The notes beneath the pieces are model-generated. The model made no database searches. It was given only the letters and a program-made list of their open reading frames with translations, and was not told the origin of the DNA. Source: Spisula solida (taxonomy: Eukaryota > Mollusca > Bivalvia > Venerida > Mactridae). Taken from it: DNA of 64,000 nucleotides. This document shows positions 56,460 to 64,000 of this stretch, piece by piece; the stretch's first letter is position 1; each line of letters opens with the position of its first letter. The DNA is taken from the NCBI GenBank assembly GCA_947247005.1, contig OX365948.1, positions 57,821,401 through 57,885,400 of the forward strand, written 5' to 3'. Both the position numbers and the translations under genes were made by a program.

Positions 56460-57500
56460 CTGTATTTGACTAGATCTGTCAAGAATCTATCTCCTTTTTT
56501 TGAAAGGGAAATTTCATCAAATTGAAGGGATGTTTCAGTGACGTTTTGCTGATTTCACGACATTTTGTTACTACTTTTGAACAATAAATTGGATTGTTTT
56601 GCTGCTATGATTATCGGCGATTATATATTTGACTAGATGCAAAACCAATCTATCTTCTTGTTTTGGCGGAAGACTTCTTTTCAACATGGAATTTGATTGT
56701 TTCGATGTTATGATATCTTTGAACAATAAATTGGATTGTTTTGCTGCATTGATTATCTGTGATTAGGGTTAGGGTTATTGTATTTGTTTTTTGTCCGTCA
56801 TTCGTCTGTTAGACATTTCACCGTTAGCACTCTAGCACTTTCAATTTTGCTTTGATCTTCACCAAACTTGGTCTCAATAAAATTTAGGTCAAGTTCGAAA
56901 TTGTGTCATATTGGGTCAAAAACTAGGTCAAAATGTCAAATTAAAGCAAAACCTCGTTAACACTCTGAAGGCCACATTTTTCTTCAATCTTCATGAAGTT
57001 TGGTTAGAATGTTTATCTTGATGACCTTAAGGTCAGGTTCGAAGTTGGGTCATCTGGCGTTAAAAACTAGGTCAAAAGGTCAAATAATAGAAAAACCTTG
57101 TTAACATTCTTGAGGCCACATTTTTGCTTTAACCTTCATCAAGTTTAGTCATAATGTTTATCTTGATGACCTTAAGGACATGTTTAGTAGGTGAACGCCA
57201 CAGGGTCTATGATGCTCTTGTTATATATATTTGACTTTATGCATCAAAATCTATCTTCTTTTTTCTGGCAAAGATGGTAGACTCCTATAAACAAGGAATT
57301 TGATTATTTTGATGCTTTGTAGATTATCTGCGATTATATATTTTTGACAAGATGCATTACATGTCTATCTTCTGTTGTGGCAGAAGATATCTTGATGCTA
57401 CTTTCGAACAAGAAATTAGATTTTTTCGATGCTGTGATATTTTTGATTTTAATATATATATTTGACTAGATCTATCAAGCATCAGTCACAATCTTATCTT
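56460..57500. repeat. degenerate 120-180 bp repeat split by an element insertion
   Basis: Phrases TATATTTGACTAGAT, AATCTATCTTCTT, GGCAGAAGA, GAACAATAAATTGGATTG and TTTTGATGCT-TGATTATCTG recur around 56460, 56625, 56715, 57225, 57345 and 57455. The series is interrupted at about 56785-57222 by a 33768-type element. A double TTAGGG lies at 56764-56775 at the left junction. Confidence 0.7.
56785..57222 (+). mobile_element. short copy of the AGGTCA/CTCTTGTT element
   Basis: TTTTTTGTCCGTCATTCGTC, three diverged units with AGGTCAAGTTCGA, GGTCAAAAACTAGGTCAAAA and AAAACCTTGTTAACA, and the end GATGCTCTTGTT. The 145-bp period and DR2 site are less well kept (AGGTCAAAAGGTCA). Confidence 0.75.
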
Positions 57501-58015
57501 TTCTTTGTTTCTTTTTTTTGAAGGGAAATGTTTTAATCACACATTCATCGTAATCCTGATATCTAGATAAACTATCACAAAAAGTAATTTCTCTTTTATC
57601 TTCTTGCATGCACAGTATAATTGCAATGAAATATTTGTCTAGAAAATTGTACCATTTACCATATAAGGTATGTAATTATTTTCATTTACTGTATCGTTTG
57701 AAACGAACTCGGTACGTAGATAGATGTGAAATGTCTTAATTCACACCCATTATTTTTACACCAGTGACAGGTTTAGAACACTTACTGCTTTATATACACA
57801 CTTACATGTAGTTATTGCATTTTAAACTCATTAACCAAGTCGCTGATGAATGCCACTGAAGTGGATAAAATCATTTGAATTTTCTCGGTGATGCAGGCTT
57901 TCAATTCTGAAGTGACAAAAAAAACATTTGATTTTTCTCTCCCGGCTGTGTGGATTAAGACTTGTATTTATTTGTTTCACTCTTCTGATGTTTAAATATT
58001 GCCTTGCCTTAAAAT
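57500..58015. other. intron-like stretch
   Basis: AT-rich, no element or exon supported. Confidence 0.45.
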
Positions 58016-58019
58016 GACT

Positions 58020-58275
58020 TTAGTTTATACTGTATTTTAGGTCAATTTGTAGGAAAAGTTCTTACAATTTATATTGATCACTCTCGACACCTCATTCCTG
58101 ATGGTATCCAGAGCTACGAGTGTATATGAGACAAAAGCAAAATTTCTCTTTTTGCGGAGTGTCTAGCAATTAAGGGAGTTACTGGTACCATTCTTGTTCA
58201 TGCCTTTGGTATGACGAGGCTGTGGGTTTAACCTACAAACTCCCGCACTGGAATAGCGCACTTCTTAACAGCTAA
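58020..58275 (-). mobile_element. SINE family A, complete copy on the minus strand
   Basis: Reading the minus strand: head with GTGCGCTATTCCAGTGCGGG, AGTTTGTAGGTTAAACCC (B-box-like), CGTCATACCAAAGGCATGAA, then GGTACCAGTAACTCCCTTAA and the tail GGATACCATCAGGAATGAGG then TGTCGAGAGTGATC. It keeps both ends and so defines the family together with 30303-30610. Confidence 0.82.
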
Positions 58276-58382
58276 CGCTATCAAGGCAGTTTAGTGATCA
58301 ATTACTTTCTTGAAAGCAGCCGGAATTGACCTTGCGATAAAGCGGTCTCAGATAACCATGACCACACCTTATTGCTTGTCCA

Positions 58383-58530
58383 GGGGTCGTATTTAATAAT
58401 GATCTTATCTTATTGGAGAATAAGGATAGCCAATCATATCGCATGTTACTGACCAAGAGTTTAATATGGTGCGATCTGATTGGTTGTCCTTATCCTTAAG
58501 TCTAGTAGGATCAATATTGAATATCATCCC
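58383..58530. mobile_element. 148-bp hairpin MITE (family Z), copy 2
   Basis: GGGGTCGTATTTAATAATGA at the left and AGGATCAATATTGAATATCA then TCCC at the right. Same length and orientation as 55859-56006, with about 10 substitutions. Confidence 0.9.
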
Positions 58531-59600
58531 AGGTTGTTTCTCCAATGTTCACAAGTGAATCCTTTGTAATTATACAAACGTGCACAATATATTTCCAATG
58601 TTGATCAAACAGAAATCTCCAATTTACCACGGTTGTAAGATTTTAGCTTATATATATAAATGCTGTCACAATAATATGAGGCTGTAAATGTCAATATCTG
58701 CAAAGTTAGCTTTCTACTTCTACATCATTTGGTGCATTTTGCAAGACAAATAATTTATACCTAATATTGAATTTTAGAATTCAGAGAATAGGAAACATCC
58801 TTATTTGGCAAACAGTTATAATGTTTTAGTGGAATAGGTTTGATGTGCCATTTAAATTTTAAGATAAGTGTATATTGATGTAAACTGTATAGTAGTGTAC
58901 CTTATAATAATGTGAAGTATCTTTGAGGATAAGACAATTGAAAGCATGTTCACAATATATATAATCTTTTGGTATGAATATTATATACAATGCATTTGAA
59001 TTTGTTTATTTATTTGGGTTAGATGTCATTTCTCAACATTTTTTAAGTGCAGTGGGCGATTCACCTAACCTGGGTTTTCCAGGACTGTAACTTAATCAGA
59101 ACTACATTAATATAATTGCCCTTCCACAAGGAATCAGCAACTTTTCCACATGTGGAGGATGTGGAAGAAATCTACACTTTAGTTAAATTTTCACTGAAGA
59201 GTTTGTAGTGACCATGGCAACCTTGACTTGGAATCCAACTCCGATCAGGGGATGAGATTTGATTAAAACTTAAAATAGATATGGTAAATACCAGTTAGCT
59301 ATACTTGTTAAAAAGCCAAATTTTTATAGCTTATATATCCCAGAAATCGAGGTGAGCATTAGTATGTATCAGGAACATTTTTCTACAATTTTGTAAGTCA
59401 GGAAAGTGTTGCTTTTGCATGGAAGAGTACGTTCAAACTCTCATGTTTTTGCCAAACTTGAAGCCTCTGATCAGTGTGCCAATTATTGATCAGGAATAAA
59501 TGCTTCAAACTTCAAACGTCTGTGTTGGTGATTTAAGTTCAAGAATGTAAGAAATGTATTTTAGGAATGTGAAGCTGACCCAATATTTCTAGCGATATTG
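58531..59600. other. intron-like stretch
   Basis: AT-rich; no exon, array or inverted repeat that I can support. Confidence 0.45.
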
Positions 59601-59605
59601 CCAAT

Positions 59606-59960
59606 TTGAAGCTTATTTTGAGAAATTTCAGTAAGTTACCTATTACTTTAAGAGATTTTATCCATTTTAATGTGAAATGTAGAGTTTTCGGAGTTATGTC
59701 CCTTGAATTTAAAGATTGTAATAGCTACATAGTAATTTTGCGAGATATTATCCATTTTAACGTGAAATTTCAAGATTTCGGAGTTACATCCCTTGAATAG
59801 TTTAGGGAGTTACGTCCTTTAAATAGTTTACGGAGTTAGGTCCCTTGAATTTATTAAGCTTATGTCAAATTGTAGAAGTTGTAATTTTGAGAGATATCCA
59901 TTTCAACGTGAAATTTCAAGATCTCAGTGTTACGTCCCTTGAATTTGGGGAGGTTAAATT
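59606..59960. repeat. degenerate tandem repeat, 25-110 bp
   Basis: GAGATATTATCCATTTTAAC, GTGAAATTTCAAGATTTCGG and AGTTACGTCCCTTGAAT recur three times, with an extra short GGAGTTA(C/G)GTCC unit repeated in the middle. The small plus-strand open frame is not maintained. Confidence 0.8.
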
Positions 59961-60186
59961 AAGTCTTTATCATGCTTTAGGCAATTTGGTTAATTGGTTA
60001 TTATAGGATGATTACATTTTCATCTTACAGGTATTATATGTCTGTCGGAAGTCTCAGTTATCCTGGTCAATGACTCTAATTGACTCTATCACTGGATAAT
60101 TCACTGATAATCAGCATCTCAACCAAGTTGTTCAGGAGCAGGTTCCTCAAATCTCCATTAAACTTAACGGCCGGTTAAATATCATG

Positions 60187-60542
60187 TTCTGACTTCATTG
60201 AGCTCTCTCTGTTGTTCAGATTGTCATTGAAGTGCTGACTTCATTGAGCTCTCTATGGTGTTCAGATTGTCATTGAAGCGCTGACTTCATTGAGCTCTCT
60301 ATGGTGTTCAGATTGTCATTGAAGCGCCGACTTCATTGAGCTCTCTCTGTTGTTCAGATTGTCATTGAAGCGCTGACTTCATTGAGCTATCTTTGGTGTT
60401 CAGATTGTCATTGAAGCGCTGACTTCATTGAGCTCTCTCTGTTGTTCAGATTGTCATTGAAGCGCTGACTTCATTGAGCTCTCTATGGTGTTCAGATTGT
60501 CATTGAAGCGCTGACTTCATTGAGCTCTCTCTGTTGTTCAGA
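60187..60542. repeat. 46-bp tandem repeat, about 8 units
   Basis: GCTGACTTCATTGAGCTCTC then TATGGTGTTCAGATTGTCAT and TGAAGC, with CTCTGTTG alternating with TATGGTG in the middle: mostly alternating, suggesting a 92-bp higher-order unit in part. Confidence 0.95.
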
Positions 60543-60737
60543 TACTTTTCATTTTGGTCTCTGACTATTTTAACTCCATCTCCCCTTTCAATGATTGTGT
60601 ATTTTTGGTTAAAACAGTATGTGAAGATTCAAAGTCAGTCTCAGATCGAAAAAATCATGAAAAGACAATAATGGCAGTTTCCAATTTGCCATCAGAGACT
60701 TGGAAAATGTCTGATGCTTTGTTTTGGTTTTTGGTAC

Positions 60738-60925
60738 AATTCTGGGTTAATAAAAGTACGGGCCATTATACTTGGAACAATACAGTACTTTAAACCCAGA
60801 TTTAGTACGTTACTGTATATCCATCGATTTGAACCTTAGACCTGGGTTGATAAAAGTACAGACTACAGTACTTTGAACCGAGATTTAGTGTGTTACTGTA
60901 TATAATCATTGATTCAAACCTTTAA
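60738..60925. repeat. about 95-bp tandem duplication
   Basis: CTGGGTTAATAAAAGTACGG, TACAGTACTTTAAACCCAGA and TTAGTACGTTACTGTATAT recur as CTGGGTTGATAAAAGTACAG, TACAGTACTTTGAACCGAGA and TTAGTGTGTTACTGTATAT. Confidence 0.85.
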
Positions 60926-62035
60926 GAAATGTCTGAACTTTGCTCAGTAATTGATAAGTTTGGTATATAAGGATCATATGCATGTGAGGAAACGGCCTTT
61001 AATCACCTTCTCTTGTATGGTCTGCCATCCTATTACCCGTTAATACAATCAATACAGTTTTCCCTCCTGTCTTTCTATAAACATGCTCCCAATGTTCTAG
61101 ACATTATCCTACAAAATTACCACATTACAGAAGCATTGCACATTGTGAAATGTTAAAAAAAGTGAAATGCTCAATCCATGCATTGATGTGCTATGGTGCT
61201 ACTGTGCTATTGTGGTGTGTGCTGTGGAGAGAAAGAAATTTGCAAAAATGTTGATATTTTCATGTTATTTTTGCTGGTTATTGTTATGCAGATAATCTCT
61301 CTGGTTGTTACGGATTGTGGGTCATATTACCAGGTTACAATACAACATTACACCACGGATTGTGGGAGGCTGGCAAACTGATTTCTTCTCTGATGTTCTA
61401 GATTTGTTGCCTGTTTAAAATAACATCAATCTAGAGCTGTGTTAAAGCTGATTGCCTGTGAAGCTAATATTGTTACTGCCAATATGTTGCTACCATGATC
61501 TTGTGTCATAATTTTGTATTATTGGTGTTTTAGCACTTTTGTGTGTGTGGGCGCATCAATACATTAATGGTACTGTTTTGTCAAAACACTTTACTTACAG
61601 AAATCATAAACTTACGATCAAATTTAGATGTGTTATAATTATTATACAACTACAAATTTGGAGACAGATATGGTTTGTACGAGTTCTTATATGAATGATT
61701 TTTAGAATTGCAAATCCATTTACCACTAATTGTAGCCGTTAAACATTTATATAGAATTTAAATTTGAACGTTAAGTTTAAGATTTCTGTAAGTGCTATAA
61801 ACAGTAGCATGGTGTGATGTTACGTCACATTGATACTGATTATTTACGCAAACTTTTTTAGCTTTTGTCCATCAGTCTGTCCACAATTTGCTTGTAGATG
61901 ATCACAACAATATCTAGTTTGGTTGTTGGGATAGCTGAGTCGTCTTAAATGTTTTCATACTTTGCATGGTTAGGCAATGGGGCCATATACTATAGGCTCA
62001 AATCCTACTACAGGTGCAAACCTTTTGTCCAACTG
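60926..62035. other. intron-like stretch with one short dispersed repeat
   Basis: Within the large intron between exons b and c. 61728-61800 matches the repeat at 27245-27335. A minus-strand segment ending in GTAAGTAAAG at about 61606 has good splice sites but the wrong phase for the gene and is not called. Confidence 0.45.
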
Positions 62036-62037
62036 CA

Positions 62038-62460
62038 TATACACTGCCCACCAAAAATAAGTATACAGATATTATTTGCCCACTTACTTGCCTGTAATGA
62101 TACTATTTGCAGAACAGTAAAGCAACAATATATTTGAAGAAACTGAATATTTTTGTTTATTAAATGGAAAGGCCATTCATTAATTGGTACCCTAGGTGCA
62201 AAATCTAAAGTTTTTTTGTACCTCTTGAGTGGTAACTTTGTCACAAAAAGATGGAAAATGCAGCCTTTTTGATCACATGGTTATTTTAGTTCCGAACATC
62301 TTCATTTTTATTTCCATCTCTATTTTAACTCATTTAGTAACTGTAGTTTCAAAAACTAGTATAATTATGACCGTCTGATAATCAGCAATTGAATAATTTA
62401 ACCAAGTTTAATTTTGCAACAATTATTTACTGTATACTTATTTTTGGTGGGCACTGTATA
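62038..62460. mobile_element. Tc1/mariner-like MITE with 31-bp TIRs
   Basis: TATACACTGCCCACCAAAAA then TAAGTATACAG at 62038-62068 is matched by its reverse complement at 62430-62460 with one mismatch. TA dinucleotides bound the ends. The 423-bp body has no transposase. It inserted about 60 bp from the 3 prime side of exon b, inside the intron. Ends related to 7760-7818. Confidence 0.92.
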
Positions 62461-62517
62461 ATACATTGAAGACATCTAAGATTGTGAAACTGTTTGTTGC
62501 AGGGAAATGTTACTCAC

Positions 62518-62688
62518 TCAGTTCAGCCTGGTTATAAAGATACATCAGTCGGACAGAAGTATTGTTGTTTTTATCTACTAAATAATAATAATAAAATAGA
62601 TCCAGTATGATTCCTGGTCTTACATCAGTCTGATCACCAATGACCTGTATGCTTCCATCCATTGTGACCGTAGCTGAATCTGTTTTCT
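62518..62688 (-). CDS. exon b of minus-strand split gene, unidentified protein
   Basis: 171 bases on the minus strand between acceptor GGTTACCATTCAG and the consensus-type donor CTGA-GTGAGTAAC. It enters with two bases and leaves one, and is open for 56 codons. The translation starts KTDSATVTMDGSIQVIGDQT, has a short F-Y-Y-Y-Y-L run from a TAT repeat, and ends NNNTSVRLMYLYNQAEL. Overlapping NNT and NTS sequons are present. It joins exon a through a 69-base intron with a complementary phase, producing a split glutamate codon. Likely part of a beta-rich extracellular region, by composition only. Confidence 0.78.
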
Positions 62689-62757
62689 CTGAATGGTAAC
62701 CAAATGATATCAATTTTCAATGTTATGAGTATTATATTTATATGTTATAATTATTAC

Positions 62758-62987
62758 CCGTGCTGCAGACATGTCCATCTTGTAGCTTGCGGAAATTGAT
62801 GCATGGGATAGTGGTATAAGTCTCGGCCCGAGTAATGTGTCTACGATACAAATCATTACGGCCTCTCTTATCATTGTTATGATCATTTCCGACTTTAAAT
62901 GGCAAAAATGGCAACAATAATGCATCGTGGGTAACATACAGACAACGAGTCGGGAAGTTTTTGGTGCCCGGGTTATTCTCATCGGGC
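62758..62987 (-). CDS. exon a of minus-strand split gene, unidentified protein
   Basis: 230 bases on the minus strand, acceptor ATTGCTATACATAAAACAG, donor ACGG-GTAATA. One entry base, 76 open codons, one exit base. The translation starts PDENNPGTKNFPTRCLYVTH and includes KVGNDHNNDKRGRNDLYRRH and TTIPCINFRKLQDGHVCST, with three cysteines and balanced charges. This is the clearest coding sequence in the window. The other minus-strand frame, which is longer by simple stop-to-stop length, is hydrophobic and has no splice support. A second in-frame acceptor after GATGAG, 9 bases in, would give a phase-0 entry. Confidence 0.8.
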
Positions 62988-63066
62988 CTGTTTTATGTAT
63001 AGCAATAATCGTGAGCAGAAACCCATTGGGGGATTGTGTAGACAGTAGAATCTGATATAGGAGTTA

Positions 63067-63285
63067 TACCGTATTCCCTCAAATAAACGCCCCTTTGAGA
63101 AAAGGTCTTACTATGATGTATAATTTGAAATGAATCATGTTTGCATATGATTATCCAAAGAATAAATCACCAATCAGTACTTTATTGAAGTTTTTAAAAA
63201 ATTTGTTTTGATTTATTTTTCATTAAAAATAGTAGGGGAACATTTATTGGGGGGGGGGGGGGCATTTATTCGAAGGAATACGGTA
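63067..63285. mobile_element. MITE family Y, copy 3 (TACCGTATTCCCTC ends) with poly(G)
   Basis: TACCGTATTCCCTCAAATAA then ACGCCCC at the left and GGGGCATTTATTCGAAGGAA then TACGGTA at the right are inverted. The right arm contains a 14-base G run at 63249-63262, an expansion of the GGGG of the terminal repeat. It lies between exon a and the possible upstream exon. Confidence 0.88.
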
Positions 63286-63386
63286 AAGGATGTTTGATGC
63301 AATGATAAGAGATTTATGTTGTACACTATGGTGTGATTTGATGCACTTACAACTTCTATGTTATTGATATTGTTGTCTATAGTTAC

Positions 63387-63486
63387 CGAATTCTGCAGAA
63401 TCGTTCACAGTTCTTGTTGTATTATAAGTCACCTTCTCAAGTCTCTGCAGTCCATAAATATTTGATGTGAAGGGAATACCGATGTT
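63387..63486 (-). CDS. possible upstream exon of the split gene
   Basis: On the minus strand the frame starting NIGIPFTSNIYGLQRLEKVT and continuing YNTTRTVNDSAEF is open and protein-like, with NTT and NDS sequons. A GTAACT donor follows, and a GAAG acceptor precedes it with almost no pyrimidine tract. The exit phase (1) does not fit exon a's preferred entry (2), so a missing exon, another boundary or decay must be assumed. Read through the donor, the frame stops at TAA ten codons later. Confidence 0.4.
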
Positions 63487-63489
63487 CTT

Positions 63490-64000
63490 CAATCACTTTT
63501 TGTGTTTTACAATTTTGAATTTTTTTCATTCTGTTTCCTTTTGCATTGGTGAACGATTTCAGGATTTTCCAAGAGCTTCAGGATTTTGAGCGTCAAAAAA
63601 ACAATTTTGAGTGACCAAAAACAGTCTTTTTTTTTCCCTATGTAAATTGACAAAGTTTCAGGATTTGCAAAATTTCTAACTTTTGCCCATGCTCTTACAT
63701 TAAACAAATTTTTTGTGAAAATTTAGTATAAAAAATAGATTCAAGATTTCAAATTTTTAGAGAGAAAATGCCAAAAAAAAATTGTTATAAACTGTGTGCT
63801 GAAATTTTATCAATAAATATCATATTAAGTTCATTATGTATTGACTTCGATCCTGCAGGCCATTTCAAAAACTTCTTAAATACCTCATTTTAAATTAATA
63901 CCTTTTGTAATTGAGTTGTAGGTGGTCAGGTCACCCTACCAAAGTAGTTATTGATCCACAAACAGATTTTACAGATTGGAAACTTGGTCGACTGATTTTC
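63490..64000. other. AT-rich stretch, nothing firm
   Basis: Contains short direct repeats of TCAGGATTTTCC/TCAGGATTTTGAG/TCAGGATTTGC near 63559-63665. The minus-strand open frame at 63507-63707 covers these and is not called. Confidence 0.4.

Noticed and set aside
61606..61656. 51-base minus-strand exon-like segment with strong splice sites
   Set aside because: Phase 0/0 conflicts with the phase-1 junction between exons b and c, and the codons are AT-rich noise.

Overview
This is eukaryotic nuclear DNA: AT-rich, intron-like, and dominated by tandem repeats and short non-autonomous transposable elements. Several features point to a mollusc, most likely a marine bivalve: tRNA-derived SINE families with the same head and tail in many copies, elements carrying (CCGT)n runs followed by AGGTCA-rich 145-bp units and ending in CTCTTGTT, and many TA-flanked MITEs. 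The assignment rests on family resemblance, not on a database search. There is no bacterial-type gene organisation, rRNA, CRISPR array or complete transposase.  The only convincing protein-coding signal is split. On the minus strand, at about 62.99-62.76, 62.69-62.52, 45.74-45.58, 24.71-24.55, 24.42-24.39, 23.71-23.62, 23.46-23.39 and perhaps 23.06-23.02 kb, short open segments are bounded by good splice acceptors and donors. Their reading phases agree at every junction, and they translate to a cysteine-containing sequence rich in N-glycosylation sequons. I read them as internal exons of one gene spanning at least 40 kb, with introns of about 17 and 21 kb that hold most of the repeats. I cannot name the protein; it looks like an ectodomain. 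One exon (45.6 kb) needs a one-base frame correction. A further coding-like segment lies just upstream at 63.4 kb.  Layout: 0-3.5 kb, degenerate tandem repeats and a local duplication; 5.0-5.7 kb, SINEs; 6.2-7.7 kb, a 32-bp satellite array next to a foldback element; 7.7-10.9 kb, MITEs and a CpG/CRE/E-box patch; 11-16.5 kb, local duplications, a 40-bp minisatellite and two inverted-repeat elements; 17.2-20.2 kb, a 31-bp array (apparently grown from the A-box of a tRNA SINE) and a 75-bp array; 20.6-22.4 kb, three TIR elements; 23-25.4 kb, five exons of the split gene and a 178-bp repeat; 26-33 kb, SINEs, MITEs, degenerate arrays and an 11-bp array; 33.8-35.0 kb, an element with 145-bp units each carrying a DR2 nuclear-receptor-like site; 35.7-37.9 kb, three arrays including a 37-bp one; 38.9-44.9 kb, a hAT-like element with a perfect 8-bp target duplication, several MITEs and SINEs, and a CpG-rich Harbinger-like element; 45.6 kb, an exon; 46-52.7 kb, small arrays, nested elements and a 22-bp array; 53-62 kb, MITEs, SINEs and degenerate arrays; 62-63.5 kb, a Tc1/mariner-like MITE, two exons, another MITE and the possible upstream exon.  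Long open frames over 13.1, 32.5-33.2, 37.3-37.9 and 44.3-44.9 kb come from stop-free repeat units and are not called as genes.
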